In this document: positions 29,277 through 37,857 of the stretch, piece after piece
Layout: each line of letters opens with the position of its first letter
Numbering within the stretch: the first letter of the stretch is position 1
Source: a virus
Length of the DNA stretch: 46,542 nucleotides
Reading direction: 5' to 3' (one strand)
Virus record (IMG/VR): IMGVR_UViG_3300032242_002617
Coordinates: 1 to 46,542 of that record
Notes under the pieces: generated by a model
Seen by the model: only the letters and a program-made list of their open reading frames with translations
Databases searched by the model: none
What the model was told of the DNA's origin: nothing
Program-made: the position numbers and the translations under genes

Positions 29277-30730
29277 TCTTTAGTCCTCACTGTGTACACC
29301 TTGTAGTCGAACCTCTCCTCGTTGTAGATCTTGATCCGCTCGACGAAGTGAAGTATGGTAAAGTTCTTTCTCGTCTTCCACGAGAGGTCGTCCGCTATGT
29401 CGAACAGCGTCACGCTGTCCTTGGTATCCGTCCTGCGGAGCCCGCGTCCGATGGACTGCAGGTTCCTGACCCTAGACTTCGACGGGCTCGCGAACACCAC
29501 GTTGTGGAGGTTCTTGATGTTGACGCCGGTGGAGAAGGTACCGTAGCTCGCCACGATGACGGCGTGGGTCTCGCCCTCCACGATCCTGCGTATCTCCTCG
29601 CGCTCGTCACCGTCCACGGATCCCGAGACGAAGAACACCGGCCTCTCCCCGGCCTCCGACTTAATCATATCATACAACACTTTTCCGTGTTTGTCAACAA
29701 ATTGGAAGAGGACCAGGGTGTTTCCTTCGAGGGAGAGCGAGAGGTTCTTTATGAAGCGGTTCCGCGGCTCCGACCTGACGAGGTAGTCCATCTCCGCCTG
29801 GTAGTCCGCCTTGGACATGAGCTGGCAGACGCTGTCGGGGTACTTGAGCACTATGGCCTTGATGAGAAGCTTGGCGATGTGGTCCTGGTCCATGAGGTCG
29901 GCGGTCGTGGTGACCTTGCGGACCGGACCAAAGAGACCCTCGAGGACGAGCTTGTGCGTCTGGGTACCGTCGAGCGTTCCTGTAAAGCCGAAGCGGTAGC
30001 GTACCTTGCCCAGCTTCTCCATTATGGACTGCAGGGACTTGGCCTTGAAGAGGTGGGCCTCGTCGCCTATGACAACGTCAAACGATTCAAAGTACGAGCT
30101 AGGAAGCTTGTAAATCGACTGCCATGTCGAAATTGTAATCGGTTTATTCGAAGCTTTATCCTGTCCTGAATATACCTTGTGTACCGTGCGGTCAGAGTCG
30201 AGACCGTAATCAGCAAAGTCAGAGGAAAGCTGGCTAACAAGAGAAGTAGTAGGAACAATGATGAGGGTGCGCGCACTGTAGAACCTCGTCAGCAGGTAGA
30301 TGATGAACGACTTGCCGGAGGCCGTCGGCGATAAGAGAAGTGACCTGCGGCTTCGGACCGCGTGTACGAACGCCTCCAGCTGGTAGTCGCGAGGCTGCAT
30401 TGTAGGCTTGAGCTTGGCAACGAAGTCCCTCGCCTCCTTGAGGGAGAACTCCTCCTGATCGAAGTGGTCGCCGTCGAGCTCGAGGTCGTACCCTCGGTCC
30501 TTGCAGAACTTGTCGACGTAGGACAGGAGTCCGGCGTAGAGCAGTCCGGTCATGGCGTTGTAGAGTCTGATCTTACCGTCCCACACCTTGTTGCGGTAGG
30601 CCGGCATGAACTTGGCACCTGGGACGTCGAAGGTAAAGTACTCCCCGAGCTCGAAGGCTATGCCCGGCTCCGATGTGACCTTCATGTAGGTCTCGTTGAA
30701 GTGCTCCACCCTAACTACGTCAGCCGCCAC
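29273..30730 (-). CDS. uvsW: UvsW recombination helicase
   Basis: In this 485-residue superfamily 2 helicase LSPTASGKSFI is motif I, LIIVPTTSLVSQL Ia, VIGDEAHLF motif II, and FGFTGTLDG motif III. VNIKNLHNVVFASPS and LQSIGRGLRR (motif VI) are in the C-domain. The N-terminal region corresponds to the T4 UvsW DNA-binding domain. It unwinds branched intermediates and R-loops. The GTG start overlaps uvsY by 11 bases. Positions 30060-30260 (motif Ia-II) are lower in GC than the rest, and a promoter lies inside at 29669. Confidence 0.95.
   Translation of the reverse strand: MAADVVRVEHFNETYMKVTSEPGIAFELGEYFTFDVPGAKFMPAYRNKVWDGKIRLYNAMTGLLYAGLLSYVDKFCKDRGYDLELDGDHFDQEEFSLKEARDFVAKLKPTMQPRDYQLEAFVHAVRSRRSLLLSPTASGKSFIIYLLTRFYSARTLIIVPTTSLVSQLSSDFADYGLDSDRTVHKVYSGQDKASNKPITISTWQSIYKLPSSYFESFDVVIGDEAHLFKAKSLQSIMEKLGKVRYRFGFTGTLDGTQTHKLVLEGLFGPVRKVTTTADLMDQDHIAKLLIKAIVLKYPDSVCQLMSKADYQAEMDYLVRSEPRNRFIKNLSLSLEGNTLVLFQFVDKHGKVLYDMIKSEAGERPVFFVSGSVDGDEREEIRRIVEGETHAVIVASYGTFSTGVNIKNLHNVVFASPSKSRVRNLQSIGRGLRRTDTKDSVTLFDIADDLSWKTRKNFTILHFVERIKIYNEERFDYKVYTVRTKE
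29669..29697 (-). promoter_or_regulatory. sigma70-type promoter inside uvsW
   Basis: Minus strand: TTGACA (29697-29692), 17 bases, TATGAT (29674-29669), in codons for Val-Asp-Lys. It is about 400 bases before gp55 and would allow gene 55 to be expressed separately from full-length uvsW. Confidence 0.72.
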
Positions 30731-31151
30731 TCGTGAACCTCAAGAAATCGATTGCGTTCTTGATCGCGTACCCGCGCGTGGTGAGGGTCCTGACGAAGCT
30801 CTCCAAGGCCTCGACCTTCTCGCGCTGGTAGTCGATCTTCAGTAATCTATCTATGATGTCCCGATCGGACTCCATGTACATCTGTACGTCCGACTTGATG
30901 ACCATCCCGCGAGGAGGGAGCTTCCAAGTGGTAGGGGTGTCCTCGTTAGGACCCTGAGTGTAGAACTCGTACTTGTCCAGCTTGAGCTGCTTGAGGTCTG
31001 CCTCCATCTTGCGGAGCTTGAGCCTCTCCGTAGAGAACAGCCGGTAGTACTTGGCATGAAGCTGCGGTGTCCTCAATGACTCCTCGCCTAGCTCAGTCCT
31101 GTCAATATCACTGTCCTTACGCCACTCGTCGAGGATCTCGTCAAGCGTCAT
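30720..31151 (-). CDS. uvsY: UvsY recombination mediator
   Basis: The start is ATG 31151 (MTLDEILDEWRKDSDID), with GGAGG six to seven bases upstream. The 143-residue protein matches UvsY in length and layout: Asp-rich start, LHAKYYRLFSTERLKLRKME, KLDKYEFYTQG, and the C-terminal TRGYAIKNAIDFLRF, equivalent to T4 SRGFAIKHIQDMRAF. It loads UvsX recombinase on gp32-coated DNA. It lies in the T4 order uvsY-uvsW. Confidence 0.9.
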   Translation of the reverse strand: MTLDEILDEWRKDSDIDRTELGEESLRTPQLHAKYYRLFSTERLKLRKMEADLKQLKLDKYEFYTQGPNEDTPTTWKLPPRGMVIKSDVQMYMESDRDIIDRLLKIDYQREKVEALESFVRTLTTRGYAIKNAIDFLRFTSGG

Positions 31152-31193
31152 TGTCAACCTCCATAATAATATACTTCAATGATCCATAGATCT

Positions 31194-31221
31194 ATTATAC
31201 ACAGTCTGGAGGATTTGTCAA
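31194..31221 (-). promoter_or_regulatory. sigma70-type promoter of uvsY
   Basis: Minus strand: TTGACA (31221-31216), 16 bases, TATAAT (31199-31194). The -35 overlaps the stop of the upstream tube-like gene. It starts the uvsY-uvsW-55-47-46 unit. Confidence 0.8.
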
Positions 31222-31748
31222 CCGCTAAATACGTTGGTTATGTTAAAAGATGTGTAACGGAAAGACGCCGTCACGTCGAGGAAGTTGACATCACTAGATG
31301 TCGTGTCGAACTGTAGGCTGTCGAGCGAGACCGGAAATGCGTCGACGAACGTGATGAGGTAGTTCGAGTTCCTGGCGGCCGTGAGGAGGGTCAGGTTGAG
31401 GTCGGATACGATACCGCCTCCTGTGTAAGGCTTCTGGTTCTGGAGGTTCTTGTACTCGTCGTAGTTGTCCGGCTTGCTGAGGCCGATGATCCAGTTGTAG
31501 ATCTCCATGTAGTTCTGGAGGTCCTCGTCGACTCGGAACGTGATCTTGAACTCCTCGTAGCTGAGGTGCTCGCCCGAGTATGGAACTTTGATCATGGGAT
31601 TCGATACCATGATAGGCTGGACGCTCAGTCCCGGGAGGTTGACCTTCTGAATGAAGAAGTTGACGTGCGGAGCCCTCTGTATCTTAAACGTAAAGTTTAA
31701 CGGTGATAAGAAGTTCCGATTAGATGGGGTATCTGTAATGGCGCTCAT
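31218..31748 (-). CDS. tail-tube-like (gp19-related) structural protein
   Basis: The start is ATG 31748 (MSAITDTPSNRN), with GGAGGA upstream. The 176-residue protein has FTFKIQRAPHVNFFIQKVNL, VPYSGEHLSYEEFKITFRVD and SSDVNFLDVTASFRYTSFNI. This is the beta-rich pattern of the gp19/gp54 tail-tube family, as also seen in cyanophage virion proteins located here. It sits where T4 has gene 24, but is not a vertex protein. Either a second tube-like protein or a tail-completion protein. A late-type promoter precedes it. Confidence 0.7.
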   Translation of the reverse strand: MSAITDTPSNRNFLSPLNFTFKIQRAPHVNFFIQKVNLPGLSVQPIMVSNPMIKVPYSGEHLSYEEFKITFRVDEDLQNYMEIYNWIIGLSKPDNYDEYKNLQNQKPYTGGGIVSDLNLTLLTAARNSNYLITFVDAFPVSLDSLQFDTTSSDVNFLDVTASFRYTSFNITNVFSG

Positions 31749-31765
31749 GATCTGTCCTCCATCAC

Positions 31766-31773
31766 TATTTATG
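31766..31773 (-). promoter_or_regulatory. late-type promoter (CATAAATA)
   Basis: The minus strand is one base from TATAAATA and lies 18 bases before the start at 31748, directly after the gp23 terminator. This gives the tube-like gene its own late transcript. Confidence 0.62.
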
Positions 31774-31775
31774 TT

Positions 31776-31803
31776 AAAAAAAAGAGGGGGCCGTAGCCCC
31801 CTC
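31776..31803 (-). terminator. strong rho-independent terminator of gene 23
   Basis: Minus strand: GAGGGGGC (31803-31796), tetraloop TACG, GCCCCCTC (31791-31784), then eight T. A textbook terminator, as expected after the most heavily expressed late gene. Confidence 0.93.
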
Positions 31804-31839
31804 GAAGTGCGTCCAGTAAACCTGGATCTTTTTGAAAGA

Positions 31840-33234
31840 TCAGAGCAGGTTGTTGACGATGATCTTGCGATAGTAGTAGTTGCTGTTCGTGTGCAACACA
31901 CCAGCGCCTGCCGTGAGACCTTCAGCGAACGGATTGGCAACGACACCATAACGTGTCTTGAAGCCAATCTTCGGCTGGAAGGAGCTCTGGTCGACGGCGC
32001 GAACCATCTGCAGAGGAACGTACGGGCAGTAGAAGAGGCCTGCGTCGAATGCGCTCGAACCCTTGTAGCCGACGGTGACGTAGTTACCACCGGTTGCGTA
32101 TGGGTCGATGTAGACGCGGAGGCGACCATTGACGACACCAGCGAAGGTGTTGCCCGTGTCGTCAACCTGAAGGTTGTTGCTGTTGAGAGCAGGTGCGTAG
32201 TCGAGAACACCGGCCATCTGCAATGCGGAAGCGACGTCCGAAGAGCAGATGATGATGTTACCCTTACCGCGACGAGTCGTACGAGCGATGAAGTTCGACT
32301 CGCGCTCGAGCTGGAACATCAAGCCCTTGAACTTTTCAACCAACCAACGACCGTTGGAATCGGTATCGAGATCGAAGATACCTGCAGTCGTGGTGTTCTG
32401 TTGAGCACCCGGCTGAGCAGTGATGTTGATGGTACGAACGATTTCACGGTTGATTTCCGCGAGGATTTCTGCCGTGAGGATGTTCGCCAACTCGGTCTCC
32501 GCGTCAAGACCGTGAATTGCCTTCAGGTCCTGTGCGAGTTCCATGCTGTACTCTGCCTTGAGGGCGCGAGTCTTAGCGGTAACGGTGACCTTCTCGATCG
32601 AGAATGCCATCTGAGCGAAGGCAGCGTTCGAGTCGGCGCCGAGGGCTTCACCCTGTGCAGTCGACATACCGAATGCCGTGTTATAGGCGTTGGCAAGGGT
32701 CGTGTTAGGAGTTGCCAACGGAGTCGTGTTCGAGTTACCTGGGATACCGTAGTTGTTGGTATAGGCATCACCGAGGCTGTTCGATCCACCGACAACCGAC
32801 GAGAACGCAGTGTTCACTTCGTTGTAGAAGGTTTCTGCACCCGAGTTGTTGTAGGAGGTCGAGTTAGCATAGCGCGAGCGCATTGCGAAGATGAGGCCGG
32901 TAGGACCGGTCATCGGCTGCACGCCGCAGATGTCGTATGCGATCAAGTTAGGCATCGCACGACGAACGAGCGAGATGAGAACAGGATCGAACGTGTCGAT
33001 ACCGCCTGCACCTGCGGTCGAGCTCGACGCACCCATGAAGTTTGCAGGAATAGCAGACGAGGTTTCCGTCAGCGACTGGAAACCACCGCGAGCGGCATCT
33101 TCACGAAGAGCCTTCTCGGTGTTCTCGAGCATCACTGCGGTGATCGAGCGACGCTGAACGTCCTTGATCGGGTTGAGGTCTGGGTGCTCCAGGATTGGAG
33201 CCCACTTGTTTTGGATTTCCTCAGCTAAGTACAT
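31840..33234 (-). CDS. 23: gp23 major capsid protein
   Basis: This 464-residue protein begins MYLAEEIQNKWAPILEHPDL, the gp23 delta-domain style of T4-like phages. RRAMPNLIAYDICGVQPMTGPTG is the conserved core, and QLERESNFIARTTRRGKGN and DPYATGGNYVTVGYKG follow. The precursor is cleaved by gp21 after an Ala/Gly-flanked Glu near residue 60-80. It forms the capsid hexamers. A late-type element and GGGAG precede it, and a strong terminator follows. Confidence 0.96.
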   Translation of the reverse strand: MYLAEEIQNKWAPILEHPDLNPIKDVQRRSITAVMLENTEKALREDAARGGFQSLTETSSAIPANFMGASSSTAGAGGIDTFDPVLISLVRRAMPNLIAYDICGVQPMTGPTGLIFAMRSRYANSTSYNNSGAETFYNEVNTAFSSVVGGSNSLGDAYTNNYGIPGNSNTTPLATPNTTLANAYNTAFGMSTAQGEALGADSNAAFAQMAFSIEKVTVTAKTRALKAEYSMELAQDLKAIHGLDAETELANILTAEILAEINREIVRTINITAQPGAQQNTTTAGIFDLDTDSNGRWLVEKFKGLMFQLERESNFIARTTRRGKGNIIICSSDVASALQMAGVLDYAPALNSNNLQVDDTGNTFAGVVNGRLRVYIDPYATGGNYVTVGYKGSSAFDAGLFYCPYVPLQMVRAVDQSSFQPKIGFKTRYGVVANPFAEGLTAGAGVLHTNSNYYYRKIIVNNLL

Positions 33235-33261
33235 TATTGTCTCCCTTTTTTGGAACTTTTT

Positions 33262-33269
33262 TATTTATC
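33262..33269 (-). promoter_or_regulatory. late-type promoter (GATAAATA)
   Basis: The minus strand matches seven of eight bases of TATAAATA, 28 bases before the gene 23 start. It fits separate late transcription of the capsid gene. Confidence 0.65.
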
Positions 33270-33274
33270 TAGAA

Positions 33275-34342
33275 TTACTTCTTGACAGTGCGAGAAATTG
33301 CTTGAGCGTAGATGTTAACGGAAGGATCGCTCGAAGGAGTGGACTTCGGTTGTTCTTCCTCTTCAAAGCTCTCAGTCATGATATTGGACTCCACCTTCTT
33401 ACCGGAGAAGTAGGTGTTCCTGATCATATCGAGTTTCCTTGAGTACGCATCAACGTCGCCGTCGAAGTCAATACCCTCTGCGAGGGCGGCGAACTTCTCC
33501 TGCTGCGGCAAGGTCAGACCTTCCTTAAGTGCACTGAACACTTCACGTGCCGACGACTCGATGAGTCCGCGACGGAGCTCGGTGTTCTCCTTGATAGTCT
33601 CGTCGAGCTTCGACTCGAGGGTCTCGACCTTATCGGCGAGCGACTCGACGACATCGATCTTTTCCTGAGGCATGTTGATGTAGTGCTCGGAGAAGAGACC
33701 CTTGAGTCCTTCGATGAAGTCTTCCATCACCTCGTTGCGCAGTGCCGACTCGACGGCAACTTCGTTCTCACCCATCCACTTCTCGACGACGTAGTCGAGA
33801 TATGAATCGATACCTGAGACGAGCTCTTCAGTGATCTCAGCAACTTCTTCCTCGAGCTTTGCTTCGAAGGCTTCCTCGAGGCGAGCCTGTTCGATGACGA
33901 GGCGAGCGTTGATCGCAGCCTCGAACAAGGTGGTTGCCTTGTCCTTGAACTCTTCCGAGAGCTCCTCACCTGCAAACATCTGCTCGACGTCTTCGCGAAC
34001 ACCGAGCTTAGGCATCGGGTACTTGGTCTTAGGACCGACGTTGATCGAAGCGTGCGATGGCTTCATGTCGATCGAGGCGTGGTTCTTATCGGAGTTGTCG
34101 ACTGCACCAGGCATCTTGTCAGGTCCGAACTGAGCAATGGTCTTGGCAAACCAGTCGGTCAAGTCCTGCTTGTTCATGCCGGACATGAGTCCGACCATCT
34201 GTTGCATCATGCCGACCTTAGAGGCATCGAGAGCCTTTGGGTCTTTGGTCGAGCGAGCTGCCGGATGAAGCGAAGAGGCCGCTTCGGTCTCCTCATCAAT
34301 CAACTCAACCGCATCGGCTTTCGTTTGTTCTAGGTCTGCCAT
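33275..34342 (-). CDS. 22: gp22 prohead core scaffold
   Basis: This 355-residue, highly charged, mostly helical protein starts MADLEQTKADAVELIDEE. It has Glu/Ala coiled-coil stretches (RLEEAFEAKLEEEVAEITEE-type) and KVETLESKLDETIKENTELR. Length, acidic composition and position between 21 and 23 identify it as gp22. It forms the internal scaffold and is digested by gp21 to small peptides. GGAGAACC before the ATG and a perfect late promoter upstream. Confidence 0.92.
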   Translation of the reverse strand: MADLEQTKADAVELIDEETEAASSLHPAARSTKDPKALDASKVGMMQQMVGLMSGMNKQDLTDWFAKTIAQFGPDKMPGAVDNSDKNHASIDMKPSHASINVGPKTKYPMPKLGVREDVEQMFAGEELSEEFKDKATTLFEAAINARLVIEQARLEEAFEAKLEEEVAEITEELVSGIDSYLDYVVEKWMGENEVAVESALRNEVMEDFIEGLKGLFSEHYINMPQEKIDVVESLADKVETLESKLDETIKENTELRRGLIESSAREVFSALKEGLTLPQQEKFAALAEGIDFDGDVDAYSRKLDMIRNTYFSGKKVESNIMTESFEEEEQPKSTPSSDPSVNIYAQAISRTVKK

Positions 34343-34372
34343 TACTGGTTCTCCTCGTTTGGAATTTGAATA

Positions 34373-34380
34373 TATTTATA
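34373..34380 (-). promoter_or_regulatory. T4-type late promoter (TATAAATA) of gene 22
   Basis: An exact consensus on the minus strand in the short gap between genes 21 and 22, 31 bases before the gp22 ATG. Confidence 0.83.
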
Positions 34381-34392
34381 AAGCGCTGATGT

Positions 34393-35061
34393 TTATTGGC
34401 CTCTTGCGAGGTTCGCAAGGTAGTTCTCAAAGATCGCAAACTTCTTGTCCTCGATCTCCTTCAAAGACATCTTATGAAGGTTCTTCTTCTCTCGATCGAG
34501 GTGTTCCTCGAGCCAGGTGTTCTTAACCGGATCGTAGATCCACTCGACGTTCTCCATGATGCCTTGAACGAAAGCTCCAGGTGCGGAAGGCTCGGCGACG
34601 ACGTCGGCCGCCGTCGCGAGCTTGAAGTCGTCCCCGACGACCATCGTCCCGTCCTTGCTTGCTTTGAGCGAGCCCATCCCGCGGGATGAGACGCCGAGGT
34701 TCGCGCCGGACTTGAGGAGACCCTTTACGATCTCGCCCATAGGAGTCTCGGTGATCTTCGCCTTGCCGATGAACCTGTGTCCATCCTGCTTGAGGTCGCA
34801 GATGAGTATGCAGACGCGATCGAGGTTGATCTGAGGACCTTGAGGATGACCGAGCTCACCGTAACCACGGTTGTTGTGCACGACATCGTTGAGGTATCGA
34901 CTGACCTCCCTCTCCATAACGGACATGGGATAAAAACGACCGTTCTTGTTCTTCGTCTCAGCGACGAGGAACGGACCGTGTATGTAATGGGTCTTGATAC
35001 CGTTCTCTGATGTCTCCGTCAGGAACTCAAAGTTCTCGACGAGTTCTGTGATGAGCTTCAT
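34393..35061 (-). CDS. 21: gp21 prohead protease
   Basis: This 222-residue herpes-type serine protease has THYIHGPFLVAETKNKNGRFY, then RGYGELGHPQGPQINLDRV (His in ELGHP). HRFIGKAKITETPMGEIVKGL and GVSSRGMGS (catalytic Ser) follow. It matures the prohead by cutting after Glu in L/I-x-E sites of gp23, gp22 and core proteins. Located between the inserted 35074 structural gene and gp22. Confidence 0.94.
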   Translation of the reverse strand: MKLITELVENFEFLTETSENGIKTHYIHGPFLVAETKNKNGRFYPMSVMEREVSRYLNDVVHNNRGYGELGHPQGPQINLDRVCILICDLKQDGHRFIGKAKITETPMGEIVKGLLKSGANLGVSSRGMGSLKASKDGTMVVGDDFKLATAADVVAEPSAPGAFVQGIMENVEWIYDPVKNTWLEEHLDREKKNLHKMSLKEIEDKKFAIFENYLANLARGQ

Positions 35062-35073
35062 CCTAGTATTCCT

Positions 35074-36714
35074 TTACGACATTGCTTCCTGGGCAACCAG
35101 CTGAGCACCGACGTTTGCAGAAGTTCCAGAAGGAGTAGATACTGCAACCGTCAGGATGTCAGGTGAGTTACCCCTGATGTTGTTGTAGAGTGCGAACAAG
35201 TTAGTAATGTCGAATGTCTGAAGTCCCGAGCCACCGGTAGGTGACGAGAAGGCGTAGATCACTTCGCCCGAGTTGGCAGTCACGGCGTTCGACGAGTAGT
35301 CCCTCGACGCTAGGGAGTTGAACGAACCTTGCGTGTTCATCGGGATAAAGTTTGAGTTGGTAAGCTGAACCGGGTTAGATGCAGTGCTGACGATGAGCTC
35401 AACTAGACAAGCTGCGTCAGCAGAGACGATCAACGACTGCGGGAGGATCTGACCACGATTAACAAGACCGATCTGATACTGATAGGCACTTGTCGGAGTG
35501 AACGCCCCGCCGGTGCTATTTACCACACCGGTTGTATTTGCTATGATGTCGGTGAAGTATATGCTGTTGGTCGTGTTGTTGGCGATACGACCGACGATCG
35601 TGTTGGCGGAGCTACCTGTTCCTTGGAACGAGATCGCACGGCCGACGTACGCGTTTGCAACCCACGGCGCACCAGTTGCCACGGTGATGTACGTGCTGTT
35701 ACCTGACGAGATCGAGTTAGAGGTACTATTACCTTGGAACTCAACCTTACCCATCTGGTTCATCTGGACAGAAGTTACCGGATAGCGCTTGGTGTTCTGT
35801 GCAACGGTCCTCCTGATCGAGGTGTTGTCGTTGCCGTACGAGTACGTAAAGCCGCGCTGCTCGTCGCGCTTGCCTTCGACCACGACGGACACACCGAAGT
35901 GGACGAGCGCGCTGTTTCCTGTTGTAGGACCGATGTTGCGCTGCTCGTAGCGAACCGGGAGGTTACCTGTACGAGCCCAAGGGAACTGCTGCGGTGATCC
36001 CCTGTAGGAGGCGTTGCCTGTTCCTACCTCGTGGAGGACGTACGGCTCGCCGTTGAGCTGGCAGCCCCAGCGGACCGCACCTGCGCCGTACCATGCGTAC
36101 TCGATCCAGAGCATCTGGATCTTTGTCCAGTCGATGAGCTGTGCCACCGGATCCCCGATCCAGTTCTCGTAGGAGAACTTAGTGTCGACGGGAAGCGAGG
36201 ACGTATAGGTGCCGTCGTTGAAGTTGACGGTACCGGCATCCGAGCGGATGACGCAGTACAAGCCTGATGGATTGTTAGCAGTTGCAACGCCTTGCTCAAA
36301 GAACACGCCGTTGCCGTCGTCGAAGAACCCGATGCGCTGGACGCTGTTGGCAGTAGGGGTGCCGAAGTTCATGGCGGTTGCCATGTACATCGTCTTACCT
36401 GGCTGGTAGCGCTGGTAAGGACGGGACTGGCGAATCGTGAGGTCGCCCGCGCTGTTTCCAATGAGCATTCGAACACCGCCCATACCTGGCATGTGCACGA
36501 TGTTCGCGATGCTGCCTGACGCTGCGGAGTTAACAGTTAGGTTCTCCCAGCGCATAGGCTGGGTACCGTACTCGAAGTCCGCTTCGTAGATGTTCTGATG
36601 TTGGGACATCTTTACACGACCGACGACGTCGCGAACACGATTTGGGAACAGGACCGACTCAGGGCGAGTTGTCTTTGCAGTGTAGTTATTAGAATTGACC
36701 GGTGGTTGTGCCAT
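35074..36714 (-). CDS. 546-residue virion structural protein inserted in the head-gene block
   Basis: A large, Asn/Ser/Thr/Gly-rich beta protein (MAQPPVNSNNYTAKTTRPES). It has RIGFFDDGNGVFFEQ, GLYCVIRSD and MLWIEYAWYGAGAVRWG, and repeated hydrophilic turns. The FFDDGNGVFFE-type pattern occurs in structural proteins of marine T4-like phages. T4 itself has nothing here. It may be a head decoration, fibre or neck component. It has no cysteine-rich or enzymatic motif and no promoter of its own that I can see; it follows the 36719 gene closely. Confidence is in being structural, not in the exact role. Confidence 0.7.
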   Translation of the reverse strand: MAQPPVNSNNYTAKTTRPESVLFPNRVRDVVGRVKMSQHQNIYEADFEYGTQPMRWENLTVNSAASGSIANIVHMPGMGGVRMLIGNSAGDLTIRQSRPYQRYQPGKTMYMATAMNFGTPTANSVQRIGFFDDGNGVFFEQGVATANNPSGLYCVIRSDAGTVNFNDGTYTSSLPVDTKFSYENWIGDPVAQLIDWTKIQMLWIEYAWYGAGAVRWGCQLNGEPYVLHEVGTGNASYRGSPQQFPWARTGNLPVRYEQRNIGPTTGNSALVHFGVSVVVEGKRDEQRGFTYSYGNDNTSIRRTVAQNTKRYPVTSVQMNQMGKVEFQGNSTSNSISSGNSTYITVATGAPWVANAYVGRAISFQGTGSSANTIVGRIANNTTNSIYFTDIIANTTGVVNSTGGAFTPTSAYQYQIGLVNRGQILPQSLIVSADAACLVELIVSTASNPVQLTNSNFIPMNTQGSFNSLASRDYSSNAVTANSGEVIYAFSSPTGGSGLQTFDITNLFALYNNIRGNSPDILTVAVSTPSGTSANVGAQLVAQEAMS

Positions 36715-36718
36715 TATA

Positions 36719-37855
36719 TCAGACCCTCGCTACGTCTAGGTTATATGCGGCTACCTTGTTAGGCTCGCCTTCGCCGCCGCTGCGGCTCATGTTGATCGGG
36801 GTATCACAGGACTCACAGACCATGCTCTTGCCCTTTGGCTTGAACTTCGATCCACCGCACTTGCTGCACTTTGACTTCTCGGTAATGAGCTTCTTATTCT
36901 TAGGAGGAAGGACTTCCTCACCTTCGTGAACGTGCTCCTCGTTCGCGGTCTTATTAAGCATGTAGTCGCGAACACCCGAGATCATCGACTTTGCAACGGC
37001 TACCTTGGACTGGACCCAAGGTTCGATGTGCATGTTCTTTGGCATCTTATTCAAGAGGTCCTGTGCGTCTGCACAGATGGCCCTGAGCTCTGTCGCGACC
37101 ATGCTGATCTCGTCGTCGGTATCATCACTGTCCTTTGCCTCGCTGACGCTCTCGCTGCGCTGCTTTGCGTAGTACGCAGCGAGCGCCATCTGCTTGCGCT
37201 TGTCCTTTGACTTGCCGGCAAACTTAGGGTTGTCCGAGTCGACGAAGTCCTTGATCCACTCTCCTGCCGGAGACTTCTTTGTTAAGACCTCGTCGACCTG
37301 CTCGGCACCTTCTTTTAACTTTGAGGACCTGATGTGGCTCGCATAGGTCTCTTTTGCTGAGCGCTCATAATCATGCGCGCGATCCTTGAAGTCCATGTTC
37401 TTATCAGGATTATCATAGTGCCTGTCGGCAGAGTGGTGTGCTCGCTGTGCGGCCTTGAGGTCCTTCGACACCGACTTGTAAACAGGATGCTTTGTCCCTA
37501 CGGTCTTTGCCAAGTGACCTAGGATACGATCGTGATCGTTCTCAGCCTTCTGAGGTGAGCCGTCGTGGTCGCCGTCCGTGCCGTGAAAGTACTGCATTAC
37601 GGCAGCTTCGTTAACTTCCTCGTAGGCGTCCTGCGACTGGCGCGGGTGATCGGCAACGTCGGTCTTACCACCGGCAAACACGTCAGGCCCGTTACCGACG
37701 CGGTTATCGTGCTTCTCGGTCTTGTGCTTAGCGACGAACTTCTGCTCGTCGCCGGCTTTCGGCTTGTAGTCGACGCCGGGGTTCTTACCTGTAGAACCTT
37801 CTACGGTCTTCGACGACTTCTTTCCCTTAAGGATGTCGCTAAGCAGCTTTGGCAT
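36719..37855 (-). CDS. putative prohead core/internal head protein (gp68 position)
   Basis: This 378-residue, very charged, low-hydrophobicity protein is rich in Lys, Asp, Glu and His. It occupies the place of T4 gene 68 between 67 and 21. Sites resembling gp21 cleavage sequences are scattered through it (VNE/AA, KLKE/GA, VSE/AK), so it may be processed inside the prohead. The C-terminal part carries a zinc ribbon CSKCGGSKFKPKGKSMVCESC, unusual for a core protein. It is about twice the size of T4 gp68. GGAAGAG lies before the ATG. Confidence 0.6.
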   Translation of the reverse strand: MPKLLSDILKGKKSSKTVEGSTGKNPGVDYKPKAGDEQKFVAKHKTEKHDNRVGNGPDVFAGGKTDVADHPRQSQDAYEEVNEAAVMQYFHGTDGDHDGSPQKAENDHDRILGHLAKTVGTKHPVYKSVSKDLKAAQRAHHSADRHYDNPDKNMDFKDRAHDYERSAKETYASHIRSSKLKEGAEQVDEVLTKKSPAGEWIKDFVDSDNPKFAGKSKDKRKQMALAAYYAKQRSESVSEAKDSDDTDDEISMVATELRAICADAQDLLNKMPKNMHIEPWVQSKVAVAKSMISGVRDYMLNKTANEEHVHEGEEVLPPKNKKLITEKSKCSKCGGSKFKPKGKSMVCESCDTPINMSRSGGEGEPNKVAAYNLDVARV

Positions 37856-37857
37856 TT

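Noticed and set aside
31651-33228. 525-codon open frame antisense to gene 23
   Set aside because: It mirrors the gp23 frame, has no ribosome-binding site or recognisable domain, and arises from the strongly C-ending codon bias that removes stops on the opposite strand.
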